In this document: positions 24,615 to 35,134 of the stretch, piece after piece
How the letters are laid out: each line of letters opens with the position of its first letter
How positions within the stretch are numbered: the first letter of the stretch is position 1
From: Alectoria sarmentosa
Taxonomy: Eukaryota > Ascomycota > Lecanoromycetes > Lecanorales > Parmeliaceae
Reading direction: 5' to 3'
Length of the DNA stretch: 63,839 nt
Assembly (NCBI GenBank): GCA_009733775.1
Contig: WOGZ01000204.1
Span: 1-63,839 of the forward strand
Position numbers and translations under genes: made by a program
Notes under the pieces: model-generated
The model's input: the letters and a program-made list of their open reading frames with translations, nothing else
Databases searched by the model: none
Told to the model about the DNA's origin: nothing

Positions 24615-25946
24615 TTAGTAAGGGCCCCACCCGGTTACCATAGCATCAGCCTGGTGGAGAGAGGTCCCGTTTGGGGAATCCTCGTGGCCGTTATGTGTAG
24701 GATCAAAGCCAAGCTCGATACGTTCTGGAAGATGCTCTTTCTTTGCTTCTATGGCCTTCTGGTTTGCCCACGACCGATAATTGACAAGGTCATAAAGTGT
24801 TGCTTTGGTACGTTCGCCTTGGCTCTGTAGTAGGGCTTGGTTGACTCGCTGGGCGACGTCTTGACGTAGGGCTGGATCGAGCAAGGCTTTAAGAGGAGGT
24901 GCAAGATTATCTGGCGGGAAGATGAGTAGGGCCATCGTGCGCTCAAGGTCTTCTAAGAATTCCTGATTTGTGGGGGCACGTGGCGCAAGGTGTGTAGTTG
25001 CGAAGGTCAGGGCAGGAGTGATGTCGCCGTCTGGAGTTGCCGTGGCTTTGCGAATGAGTTCGATCAGCTGCAGGCGCAGTAACGAGAAATGTAGTGCCGA
25101 GTCTTGATCGAGGACCTTGGATCGTGATTAGCGTGTTCTCCAACAATGCTCGCAACACGATATAAATTAGATAGAAATGTATTGCTCAGACTGAAGACTG
25201 AAGTAGTTTGAGTTGTTTTCTCATCAACACCCCAAAGGGTCTATGAGTGGTGCATGAACGATATCTAATCACAGCAATGTTTTATGCACGGAAATGCGCA
25301 GCACATGAGTAAAACAGACGAGCTTGGGCTTACCTGAGGATTCAGCTCATTAATCTTCTCGATCGCACTCTGTATATCTCCTGATGCGATAGCTTCACGA
25401 ATCTCCACACGCTCCTGTATTGAATCCACGTCCAGCTCGGGCTCTATGTTCGCTTCAAGAGCAAATCTCTGAGCAGCTTCAGGGTAGCCTTCGCTTATTA
25501 GGTACTCCATGATAACTGCATTGAGGTCGCTGGCAGGACCATACTCAAGTCAGCATTGGTTCGCAGTCTGCCGAGTCGCGGCGAGACACTGTAAAATAAA
25601 CTTGGGGTTGGTAGGTTCAGATGAACAAGTTCATAAATTTTCCGCACGGTGTATCGGAGAGATTCCCAACTTGATTTTGGAGACATCATGGTATAGAGAG
25701 AGAGAGAGAGAGCTAGGAGGAAAGGGTGGAGCTTCTCATGACGAGCAGGGTATGAGCAGCAAAGGCACATACGTTTTTGAGAGTCTGACATCCTCGATAG
25801 CTTGGTCGAAGGAATGCCGAGTAGGGGTAGCAGTGGATGTTGTGGAGGAAGTCTGCGATTTTGATAGTGATGTTCAGTGATTGGATGGTACTTGAATGGT
25901 GGAGATTTGTGGGACATACCATAGCGAGTCTTCGAAGGGCTGTCAT
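24615..25946 (-). CDS. GID8: GID/CTLH E3 ubiquitin ligase subunit Gid8
   Basis: Scaffold subunit of the GID complex, which marks gluconeogenic enzymes for degradation in yeast. Inferred exons: 25,920-25,946, 25,773-25,852, 25,334-25,529 and 24,615-25,115, giving 267 residues. Exon 2 encodes TSTATPTRHSFDQAIEDVRL. Exon 3 has the LisH helix (DLNAVIMEYLISEGYPEAA) and the CTLH segment (IQERVEIREAIASGD..AIEKINELNPQ). Exon 4 holds the CRA region (FSLLRLQLIELIRKA, then MALLIFPPDNLAPPLKALLD). Introns 2 and 3 are 243 and 218 bp, longer than typical here. The start is uncertain: an in-frame upstream ATG at 26,015 would add 23 residues. Confidence 0.88.
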
Positions 25947-26348
25947 AGCCAAGGCATTTCTTATCCTTTCTAGCCCACGTCTAGAAGCCTCTTGTATCGG
26001 CGAGGCTGGCATCAATCTGTTGGGTGGAAAGGAGGAGGAAAAGAGGGGGAGAAGAGGAAAAGAAGGGATTCAAGGCTCCAATCATCAATGCAATGTTCAG
26101 GTATGCTTGGACCTGGGTAGGGCTGAGGAAAAAAAGCACTTCTTGGAGCCTCAAAGCTTGGCTCCTTGGCTCCTTGGCTTGGCTCCCTCGGCCCCCTCAG
26201 TCGACTCTTCCTCTCTCCTTCCCATGACCATGTATAGTAAGTATAATACTGCAATGTCATGGACAGCCAGGGCTCCGTTGTCTTCTTCATCGGATGCTCT
26301 CCTTCAAGCCTATCTTCAACTACCGCCTGATCGGTGATCATTTTTACC
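25947..26348. promoter_or_regulatory. Divergent promoter region GID8 / URK1
   Basis: About 400 bp separate the start codons of two divergent genes, so both promoters must lie here, possibly overlapping the start of GID8. No binding motif was identified with confidence. Confidence 0.5.
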
Positions 26349-27965
26349 ATGGAGAGAGCACATTACTCACCGCCCTGGGCGGATACTAGCATCATCGGCA
26401 TTGCTGGGAGCTCTGGCTCTGGCAAATCCACTTTGGCCCATAAGATTGTTAATTCGCTCAATCTACCTTGGGTTGCCATATTGTCCATGGTAAATGGAAA
26501 TCTCTCGGTCGTAACACCTTCAAGGCTCTTCCTCATCAAAGCTCTAGGACTCCTTCTACAAGGTCTTGACCCCCGAACAACATATTCTGGCACACAGAAA
26601 CGAATATGACTTTGACTCCCCAAGTTCAATCGACTTTGACATCTTGGTCCAACGTCTCAAAGATCTCAAGGCTGGGTAGGCCATGCCGCCAATCTTTGGC
26701 CAAACACATCATCATCACACACGTACTGATCTCTCCAAAGCCGTCGAGCAGAACTACCCATCTATTCCTTCGAGCATCACCGACGTCAAGATGAAACGGA
26801 TTCCCTTTACTCTCCCCATGTATTAATATTAGAAGGCATCTTTGCACTATATGATCAGCGCATACTGGACCTATTGGACGTAAGAATCTTCGCAGAGGCG
26901 GATGCTGATGTCTGCCTTGGACGAAGAAGTATGTTCCTATCTGTTAAGTCTTGTTGCTTCTTACAAGCTGATGCTAAAAGTAAGCAAGTAACCCGCGATG
27001 TCAGAGAGCGTGGTCGCGATATCGAGGGATGCATCAAACAATGGATGTCATTTGTAAAGCCGAATTTCGAGAAGTTTGTTGAGCCGCAACGAAAGGTCGC
27101 AGGTAAGGATTCCTATCCTAAGACTGAAGGCGAGAAGGCTCAAAATGTGCATATAGATATCATAATTCCGGCCCGTCTAGACAACCGTGTGGCTATCGAC
27201 ATTGTGGTAGGACATGTCAAGCGGACCCTCAAGGAGAAGTCGAGAAAGCACCAAGAAGAATTAGAGAGACTCGGGAAACAGGTCGAGGACGAGCCCTTGT
27301 CAGAGAATGTTCTGCTTTTGGAGCAGACCAGGGAGATCATCGGGATGAACACAGTTATCCAAAACCCAATGACCGCGGAAGTGGACTTCATCTTCTACTT
27401 TGATAGATTATCTAGCCTTTTGGTCGGGAGGTAAGCGAGTGTGAAAAAGAGAAAACGTGGCATGCTCTAAGACTGATACAGAGCCATGGAGAACCTTCAC
27501 TTCAACCCAAAGGAAGTAGAAACACCCCAAGGTCATAGATATCAAGGTTTGGAGATGGCCGGCGAAGTCAGCGCCGTCGTCATCTCCCGTGGCGGATCCT
27601 GCTTTGAGACAGGCCTCAGACGCGTCATTCCCGACTGCAAAAGCGGACGACTTCTCATACAAACCAACTATCGGACTGGCGAGCCCGAACTGCATTATTG
27701 GAAGCTACCCTCCGATATTGCTTCGCACGACTGCGTGCTTTTACTGGATCCACAGATGTCGAGTGGAGGTGCGGCCCTCATGGCAGTGAAAGTGCTGGTG
27801 GACCATGGAGTTGCGGAAGAGAAAGTGGTCTTTGTAACGTATTTCGCGGGCAGGATGGGGGTGAATCGCCTGCTGAGCGTTTTTCCCAACATGAAATTAG
27901 TAGTTTGCAAGATCGTGGAAGATTTCCAGGAACGGTGGGTGGAGGAAAAATATTTTGGTTGTTAA
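26349..27965 (+). CDS. URK1: Uridine/cytidine kinase with C-terminal UPRT-like domain
   Basis: Pyrimidine salvage enzyme phosphorylating uridine and cytidine. Six exons (26,349-26,489; 26,548-26,675; 26,741-26,928; 26,989-27,102; 27,157-27,430; 27,482-27,965) give 442 residues. The P-loop GSSGSGKST is at residues 20-28. DSFYKVLTPEQ, EYDFDSPSSIDFD, LPIYSFEHH, LILEGIFALYD and RDVRERGRD follow in the order expected of uridine kinases. After about residue 225 comes a uracil-phosphoribosyltransferase-like domain with SRGG and VLLLDPQMSSGGAALMA (367-383), as in yeast Urk1, where this part is thought not to be an active UPRT. The fourth intron (54 bp) has no stop in frame, so retention would add 18 residues. 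Confidence 0.93.
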
Positions 27966-28366
27966 AAACGCATATTCTTCTTATTTTGCGTGCCAATGTG
28001 AGAGGTATGCAACAGTGTGTGAGATATATTTGAAGCGAAAGGAGTGGTGACTGCCCGTCTCAGAACGGCCTACATCTGCTGAGAACAGATCCTGATCCAT
28101 GCAACGCCGGAACAAACCCTCTTCCACAGGATGTTTCTGTGGGAGTTCCCCAACGATTTTGCAAGAAGCCACACCCAGCATCCGAAGGACTCCATGCGTC
28201 TCTTGTTTGAACTCAAACATCCGATCTCCACCCTGATTCCACGCTTCTTCGCTCCCAGAGCATCATTATGCTATTCACCGTAGTTTCATCAGCCGGCGTA
28301 TGTATTCTATCGTCCAATATGATCTCTGCGTTCTCTCCATTGCCGATGCTCACCTCTCCGGCACTG
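27966..28366. other. Intergenic region after URK1
   Basis: No supported gene. An open reverse frame around 27,981-28,220 has no recognisable domain and is treated as chance. Confidence 0.5.
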
Positions 28367-29493
28367 TTATTGACCTGGCGCCCATCTTCGAGAAAATCCA
28401 GTCTCGAACACAGCTCCCTTTGCGATCACAACGCCATTCTTCATCAGATTACCATTCTGGATGAAATAGCCATTATCGTCATCTATCATTTTGTCATCAC
28501 GTTTTCGTGATCCCCATTAGCATAGGTCTCTTGCGCGTTAGAGGAGGCTTCGACTCTTCCATCTCCTTGATTCTTAGACCGTGCTTCCTCCTTTTGCCTG
28601 TTTATCTCTGCTTCTTTCTGTTGCTTCTTCTCATCAATCATCTCATACTCCCAGTGGCACATTCATTTTCTAAGATGTTCCAAGCTTGGAAGATCATGGC
28701 TTTGAGAGCTGTCAGTAATCACAAACATTGGCCAATGTTATGAGGTGGCTTACCGTTTATAGTCCCCAGATACTTACCACTTCACCTTTCTGAGATTTTC
28801 CGATAGGGAAGCTAAAGAGTCAGTTTCAAATACGCCAGAGGCCCTCTTCGCGCCAGAATCCGGAGGTGCTTCGTGAATTTCGATCCTCTTGCCAAACCCC
28901 TGGGCTCTCCCGAACTAAATTTTGGTATGGTTGCTAAGGAAAAACTTTGTGGCGTTCAGCAACGGCACTCCCCACTAGAACTTCTTGCGGTCCTTGATGG
29001 TCACCCTTGCGAAGACCTCAAGGGTCTGAAGGGTTATGCAAGATCTAAGATGTCTGAGGACGATGAAAGGCCGTGATTTCTTGTGGTGATGCCACCGGAT
29101 GTTCTTGAGCAGCCGACGTCCGCGGATGCCAATCTCTCAAGGAACTCTAAGAATGGACGTATGTAGAAGAACTCGAACCAACTCTGGACTAGACAGCCCC
29201 AGAGACGCGTTCCAGATTTGACGGCAAGATCCAGCAAAGGCCAGATTGCGCCAAGCGATGGCGTCTCTGTAAAACGGCTTGGTGAATTTCGTCTCGGAAC
29301 CTATGAAAGTCTGCTTCACGAAGATCAAGAGATAGATGCTATTACGAAACTCTCGTGGGAAGCTAAGGAGATCGAGGCCTTGATCGTCGGTAATTGTTCG
29401 TGCCGCTGTAGATTGGCCGTACACAACTAGAGCTTCTCTTGGGTGGGGACGGAGATCGAAGTCGTTATGACAAAAGCTAATAGTCATGACCAT
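28367..29493 (-). pseudogene. Decayed F-box-like/2EXR family gene
   Basis: The reverse strand carries a coherent but broken protein. It starts with GLDLLSFPREFRNSIYLLIF (the F-box-like/2EXR opening, near 29,380) and AWRNLAFAGSCRQIW. It then shifts frame for FEFFYIRPFLEFLERL and shifts back for IGIRGRRLLKNIRWHH..TLEVFARVTIKDRKKF. Premature TAG codons follow at F*WGV and KI*FGRAQGFGKRIEI, the second looking like a Gln codon with C changed to T. After a plausible intron, KAMIFQAWNILENECATGSM shifts again into YEMIDEKKQQKEAEINRQ and IDDDNGYFIQNGNLMKNG, ending ETGFSRRWAPGQ and a stop at 28,367. At least four disruptions argue for a pseudogene. The 5' limit is approximate. Confidence 0.75.
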
Positions 29494-30174
29494 CTTCGCA
29501 GTCTTTGTGCCATCAGATTGGCGGACTGAGTTTGGAGATTGACACACCTTGTCTGACAAAGTATCCTCGAGGTGAGAGTTGAAGGTGAGATGAGGTCTCT
29601 AGATGGAATTGTTTCAACGCTTAGGCAAACGAGATAGGCGTGTATGATGAGATAAGATGAACGAGAGGTCAAGAAATTTTAAAGTGATGATATACTTGAT
29701 CCTGTGATGAGAGGTGCGCAGATGGGCTGTAGACAGTAAATTTTTGCGGCAATTTGAATCCGTAGACTGAGATGAGCTTGACGACCATTGCATTGAAAGA
29801 GGCGAGAAAGATGTCCTTCAACTCTTGTGACTGGTCCTATGTAGTAAAGGGCTTGCGAAGATCTCGGAGGCTGTGAAGAAGATGCCTTGCTGAATGGTTG
29901 GATGAGTACTAGGAAGAGGAAAGCAAAAATGTATGCTTTGTTTTGCAAGAATGATGTTTGGGTCCTGAAAAGTGAATGAGGAAAGCAGACTCTAACTAAT
30001 CACATCAGACGAATCTTAGCCACTGGGACACGGTGACCGTTGTATCGTGCTTTTCGAAAGCCGTATTGCAGACTGTCGAAAGGAATTTTACCTTTAACAA
30101 CAGCAATGGATATGATGAATCGAGACCATGCTTGTGTTCAGTTGCTACTCACTCCCTTCAATCGTCTAAAGGCA
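29494..30174. other. Intergenic region, no supported gene
   Basis: Between the decayed gene and the NDUFS4 3' end I see no gene. A reverse frame at 29,679-29,948 reads like a signal peptide but begins with TTG and has no ATG. Confidence 0.5.
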
Positions 30175-30975
30175 TCATTTTGTAGGTATCTTCTTAAGCT
30201 TCTTCGGGCTATGCATAAAGTTGTTCGCATAGGCTTTGGGAACAAATCTTCTCTCGTTCGGCTCCTGCACAAAGTATTCATACCCTTGCTTCTCGGCAAA
30301 GTGAACGGCATCATCTCGCGATGCAAAGTTGAGGTGTGTTCCCTGCAAATAGTCGGCAGAAGATTGCCATCCCATCAAAGGATTCTCCCATCGGTGTCCC
30401 TTCTGCAGTATATCCCAGTCCATACGCCAGTGATGACCATGCCAGTCTCCAGATTGCGTAGCTGTCTTTGCAGGCCGGTATATTCTATAGCAACAGACGT
30501 AAGCCTTGGTCCCTCACCACCCTAGTAGGAAGGAGCCTACCGGACTGTTCGCGCTTGCAAGTCGACTGGAGCTCCGGACAGGACTGCAGCAGGCGTGATA
30601 TCTCCCGGTTCGCTACCGTCCATGACACGCTTTGGTACCAGGGAAAACTGACTACAATAGACGGTAAGCATTGCTCTGTCTGGGAAACGCTGTTCACGCT
30701 CACGAAGTTCCGTGGTCGATGGGAACATCGTAGTCTGGCTGATGGTCTACCATTGCATCACCAGGGTCTTGTTGGCTTATCATTGAGGAGCCGCCTGAAG
30801 TCGGAGCTGGAGAAGTCGAGGCATCGGACTTTGGTGCTGGTTGTGCGGATCTATCTTGGTATTCGCCGCTTGATGTTCTGCTTTCCCATCTGACTTGAGA
30901 AGGCAGAATCCGCTGGTGGGTTGCAAGTCGATTTTGAAAAAGCCGACCAGAGTACTGTGGCCGTAGCAGGGGCAT
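30175..30975 (-). CDS. Complex I accessory subunit NDUFS4-type (21 kDa)
   Basis: Peripheral-arm subunit of mitochondrial NADH:ubiquinone oxidoreductase. Three exons, 30,704-30,975, 30,541-30,651 and 30,175-30,484, give 230 residues. The N-terminus MPLLRPQYSGRLFQNRLATH is basic and free of acidic residues, as expected of a mitochondrial presequence. Joins produce DYDVPIDHGTS-QFSLVPKRVMDGSEP and LQARTVR-IYRPAKTATQSG. The C-terminal half has RWENPLMGWQSSADYLQGTH, FAEKQGYEYFVQEPNERRF and ends in SPKKLKKIPTK, diagnostic for this family. An in-frame ATG at 31,011 would add 12 residues. It is divergent from ATP17, another respiratory gene. Confidence 0.94.
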
Positions 30976-31239
30976 TTCAGCTGGTTGAGGTTCTCGGTGC
31001 GGGCAATACAATGGCGTGAAAGGTACAGCGGTAGTCGTCGTCCTTCAATACGTTTTGCTCATAGGGCTGAGACAAGCTTGGCAACAAACCACTTTGCTGA
31101 ACAACCACCATACTGTTGGTCACTTCTCTTCACCCATCAACAAACGCAGCTAATCTCATTAGGTCGGTCGCTCACAGAATTCTTCAGACTGAGCTTTTCT
31201 CGCTAAACTAAATCAAAGTACTCTGCCTCGAGGTTCAGA
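30976..31239. promoter_or_regulatory. 264-bp divergent promoter, complex I subunit / ATP synthase subunit f
   Basis: Two nuclear genes for mitochondrial oxidative phosphorylation start back to back here, so their promoters must overlap or abut. Co-regulation is inferred. I found no clear CCAAT box in either orientation. Confidence 0.6.
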
Positions 31240-31875
31240 ATGAGCTTCATTGCCCGGCGTGGTCTCTCGACCTTGGTCCCACCAAAGGTACGCCTCTCTT
31301 CCAAATTCAATGTGACGAAAGATCCGTGCTAACCGTGATTGTAGATTGCATCGCCATCCGTGAGTCTCTTTCGTTTGTTACCTGATTACTTGAACTGCCT
31401 AGTGGCATGCTCCGCCAGGAGAAGACCACAATGCGGCTTGAATGGACATGGCGTGATACCTTTACTTCGACGAATAGTGTGACTTATCATCTCCAATCAG
31501 GGAATTGGTGGAGCCCAAGATGCTGCACGTATGCAACGAGTCGTGAGTTTCTATGAGAAGTTGCCTCGGGGTCCAGCTCCAGATGTCCAAGCGAAGGGGT
31601 TGGTGGGTAGATATCAAGCTCGCTACTTCGGAAAGAATCCCTCTGCAGCTCGTAAGCCTCCGCTAACTGCAGAGGCACACGACAGTGCTATCCAGGACGT
31701 TCTACTGCTAACCTAATGTTCTCCAGCCCTCATCCACTTTATCGGCTTCATTCTTGTTCTGGGCTATGGTAACAATTACTATTTCCATCTCCGTGAGTTG
31801 TCACATTAATATAGACCTTGCAAATTTGAAGGCTAATCGATTGCAACAGGGCATCACAAGAATAACGCACACTAG
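31240..31875 (+). CDS. ATP17: Mitochondrial F1Fo ATP synthase subunit f
   Basis: Small membrane subunit of the ATP synthase stator/dimer interface. Five exons (31,240-31,287; 31,345-31,359; 31,501-31,651; 31,727-31,792; 31,850-31,875) give 101 residues. It reads MSFIARRGLSTLVPPK, then IASPS, then GIGGAQDAARMQRVVSFYEK and LVGRYQARYFGKNPSAA, a C-terminal membrane helix (PLIHFIGFILVLGYGNNYYF) and HLRHHKNNAH. This matches fungal subunit f throughout. Exon 2 is only 15 bp (five codons), and four introns split a 306-bp coding sequence. Confidence 0.94.
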
Positions 31876-32175
31876 AGCGTGGATTGGGTGGAAAATCCTT
31901 GAGAACGCATCGGTGTACATAAGCTAGACTTTTGCTCTACATTGGCGTTTATCAAACCTTATGAGCCGTATAACGTGCGCATGTATTGGTGTACACACGC
32001 TGTGTAGTGTAGCGTAAAAACGGCGTTCATAGTACTCGAGAAGGATTAGAGGACATTTCGTTCCTAGCGCCTCCGCGCTAGCAACCCTATCAAATTGGCT
32101 GCTCATTCTTCACACCACCCTTCAACCTTTCTTTCGCAACTCCAGCATGTAATGGTCAACGGCCTTGGTCTAATC

Positions 32176-33168
32176 ATGGAGCTCCAAGATCTCTCCAGCA
32201 ATTGGAAAAAGCTCCAACAAACCCTGAAAGCCGAAACCACAAAGCCTCCCAAGCGGAAGGCCAATAAAAGCGTCCTCCAGCCACAGCGCAACGGCGTCAA
32301 ATATCGCAAGATTGAAAAGGGTTCAATCCGCTCGCAAAACAGAAACAACGAGAAATCAAAATCAATGGGATCCCGCTGGTCAAGTACTGAAGATGACAAG
32401 CCCTCCGCGTCGCTAGCCTTGTGGGCAGAAGACCATGACATCCCCGCCAAAGACCTCGCAGCGGCCTATGGAACTTCACTCAAGAGTACATCCGCTTCAG
32501 ACAAAACAACCAAAACCGAGAACACAATCAACGAAGGTCTATCGCCAGCAGTAGAGGCTGGGAAGTTTATCGCCATTGATTGTGAAATGGTCGGCGTTGG
32601 GCCCACTCCAGATACTGACTCAGCACTTGCGCGCGTCTCTATCGTGAACTACCATGGTCGTCAACTCTACGATTCTTTTGTGCAGCCTAAGGAAACCGTT
32701 ACAGACTACCGCACGTTTGTATCCGGGATCACGCCGCACCTACTACAGTCAGCGAGAACCTTTGAGGCTGTGCAGTTGGCTGTTGCGAAGCTGCTCGATG
32801 GGAAGATAATTGTCGGACACGCGATCAAGAATGACTTAGAGGCGCTGTTGCTTGGACACTCTAAGAGAGACATAAGAGATACGAGCAGGCATCCTGCATT
32901 CAGGCAACTGGCGGGCGGTAAAACTCCGAGCTTGAAGAAATTGGCACGGGAGGTGCTAGGATTAGATATTCAAGGCGGAGAACACTCTAGCATCGAGGAT
33001 GCCAGAGCAACCATGCTGCTATTTAGGAAAGAGAAGGAGGGATTTGAGAAAGAGCATATGAAGAAGTTTGGACAAGACCATAAAAGATCCAATGGGTTTG
33101 CAGACGACGAAGGACAGAAAGGAAATCATAGCAAAAAGAAAAAGAAGAAGAAGAAGCTTAGAAAGTGA
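32176..33168 (+). CDS. REX4: RNA exonuclease 4 (DEDDh family)
   Basis: 3'-5' exonuclease family member acting in pre-rRNA (ITS1) processing in yeast. Single exon, 330 residues from the ATG at 32,176. Earlier in-frame ATGs exist (for example 32,152), but MELQDLSSNWKKLQ is the usual family start. Exo I reads FIAIDCEMVG (Asp135, Glu137), Exo II VGHAIKNDLEALLL (Asp220) and Exo III HSSIEDARATMLLF (His270, Asp275), so all DEDDh catalytic residues are present. The N-terminus is basic and probably carries nucleolar signals; the C-terminus ends in a run of lysines. It follows ATP17 by 300 bp on the same strand and converges on the next gene. Confidence 0.94.
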   Translation: MELQDLSSNWKKLQQTLKAETTKPPKRKANKSVLQPQRNGVKYRKIEKGSIRSQNRNNEKSKSMGSRWSSTEDDKPSASLALWAEDHDIPAKDLAAAYGTSLKSTSASDKTTKTENTINEGLSPAVEAGKFIAIDCEMVGVGPTPDTDSALARVSIVNYHGRQLYDSFVQPKETVTDYRTFVSGITPHLLQSARTFEAVQLAVAKLLDGKIIVGHAIKNDLEALLLGHSKRDIRDTSRHPAFRQLAGGKTPSLKKLAREVLGLDIQGGEHSSIEDARATMLLFRKEKEGFEKEHMKKFGQDHKRSNGFADDEGQKGNHSKKKKKKKKLRK

Positions 33169-33380
33169 GAAGAACCTATATATCCAGTCTAAGATCAGAA
33201 CGGCGGGTATCGGCCCCACCATTTGCCCAGTCTGGCACGACTTCCAAACAGCATATGGACGACAAGATTCGTCCATCGCTAGCAATGATGAAGGACAATC
33301 GCGAGAGATTGGACGCTCCATCGCTCAATAACTCCGAACTCGCTAAACGCAGACCCGGATTGCCCTGCTCGATATGAGAG

Positions 33381-34918
33381 CTATGAGGGAATACCTTCCA
33401 ACATTTCAGTGGCCCCTTCTCGCCCGACTGTGAGAATCACATCACCAAGGGTCTTGGTATCGAAGCCTGCCTCGCAATACGTGAAGTAATACTGAAACCT
33501 TCATCAGCATTCTGAACCTCGGCTTGACGCGTGTCTCGACTGACCTGCCATTTCCGCCTGAACAACTCTACATCCTTGTCCGTCATCCCCTCGTGCTCAC
33601 CCAACAACGCTGGCCGGATCTGGCTGTCGAAATTCCTCTCGAACTTCTCTCTCCATAATCTTAATGTCTTTGCGTAGTGGCCTCCAATGTTCAGTATTGA
33701 ATCGACGATCAATGTCCCATGTGAACCCTGCTCGATACTTCCAACCAGCTGACTGACCGTTGGCAGATGACCTCCAGGGAAGATGTACTTCCGGATAAAG
33801 TCTTCGCCTTTTGAGTAAACTTCGTACCTTGTTTCAGGCATTGTGATACATTGGAACACGGCGATTCCACCCTGGGGTTTCAACAATTGATTGACGCAAC
33901 CAAAATATGTAGCCAGAAATTCGCGGCCGACTGCTTCCAGCATTTCGATGCTGATCACTTTGTCGTACAATCCTTCCCTTGGGGTGGGCAACGCGCGGTA
34001 ATCGCACAGTAATACCTCGATGTTGTCTGTGTATCCTGCAACGGCTATTCTTTCCTCGGCTAGCTCCTTCTGTTCTCGGCTGAGAGTCAGACTTGTGATT
34101 CTGCACCCTGTCCTCTTCACTGCAGCAATGGCAAAGCTTCCCCATCCAGTGCCGATCTCGAGAACATGGTCTGATGCTTTTATCTTCGCAGCACCGATGA
34201 AATATTGGAGCTTGGTATCTTGGGCATCTTCGAGGCTCTCGTACTGGGCTTTTGTGTCCGACATGAGGGACCAAATGGGGCAGGAGTAAGTCATGTCTTC
34301 CGAGAGAAAGGCAGCAAACATGGCATTGCTGATGTCATAGTGGGCCGAGACGTTTAATTGGGAGTTCGCCATCGTGTTCGTGCTCCGCGCAAGGCTGTTG
34401 ACGGCTGAGGCAAGAGAAGATGTCAACGTCGTCGCGTTTGACAATTGGGCGCGGTTGAGAATGAACATCTGATGCCGTTAGCAAACGGGACCGTTCATCG
34501 AGCTCTACACTTCTTACTTACTCGAAAAAAGGCAACCAGATCTGGGCATGATATCTCACCCAGCATGAAGCTCTCAGCGAAGCCCTAGTCAATCAAAATC
34601 TCAGCTCTCGCACTGTTCGCCAACCAGTCCTGCTGGCATTGCAAAGACCAGGTCACTCACCATGTCCGCAAACAGCATGACTCGCACCCAAAACGCTTCT
34701 TTCGAGACTCTCAACTGTGTGCGGGGAGATCCATCTTTTATGCCAGGTTGTCCACAAAGTGTCACCGTGCCATCACTGTCTCTAATGACCAATTGACCGA
34801 CCTCTATTCGGCCCAGCAATCCCAGGACGATGCTGCGTGAGAGCTTGACAAAAGGGCCCCATGTCAAGGAGCCAGTGTAGCTGCGCAGGGTGTCGAAGGT
34901 ACGGGAGACGATGGCCAT
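33381..34918 (-). CDS. Cyclopropane-fatty-acyl-phospholipid synthase-like methyltransferase
   Basis: SAM-dependent enzyme of the CFA synthase family, which adds a methylene or methyl group across acyl-chain double bonds. Exons 34,661-34,918, 34,522-34,584, 33,545-34,468 and 33,381-33,491 give 451 residues. The N-terminal domain (GTVTLCG.., SKEAFWVRVMLFADMGFAES) resembles bacterial CFA synthases. The core has YSCPIW (Cys170), the SAM loop VLEIGTGWGS (209-218), ISIEMLEAVG (Glu285), KYIFPGGHLPT and GGHYAKTLRLWREKF. The C-terminus, reached over a 53-bp intron, is YYFTYCEAGFDTKTLGDVIL. The bicarbonate-binding His of E. coli CFA aligns with the FQCITMPE segment and is not conserved, as in plant/fungal-type members. 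The substrate is unknown. Confidence 0.9.
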
Positions 34919-35134
34919 TGCGGGTTGGGACAAATGATGCACCGGTTCGGCTTTTCGCTGGCGTTAGAGGGTGGAAATGTGTTTGTTTTCTATGCGCTTT
35001 CAGGCACAGTAGGAGTTACATACGGTCACTTCAGGGTGGGATGGACTCGTACTCGCGAAGTCTCAAGATTTTTTCATTCAGGTACCATATATGAAGTCAC
35101 CACTCACCACTCGAATTGTTTCTGTTGACAGGGA
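34919..35134. other. Short region upstream of the CFA-like gene
   Basis: Must contain the promoter of the reverse-strand CFA-like gene. No other feature is seen. Confidence 0.5.

Noticed and set aside
28100..28370. Reverse frame reading SRLDFLEDGRQVNNSAGEV as a continuation of a gene
   Set aside because: The true family ending (ETGFSRRWAPGQ and stop) lies in the adjacent frame, so this open stretch is chance.
29679..29948. Possible small secreted protein on the reverse strand
   Set aside because: The hydrophobic start looks like a signal peptide, but the frame opens with TTG, contains no ATG at the right place and has no homologue I know.
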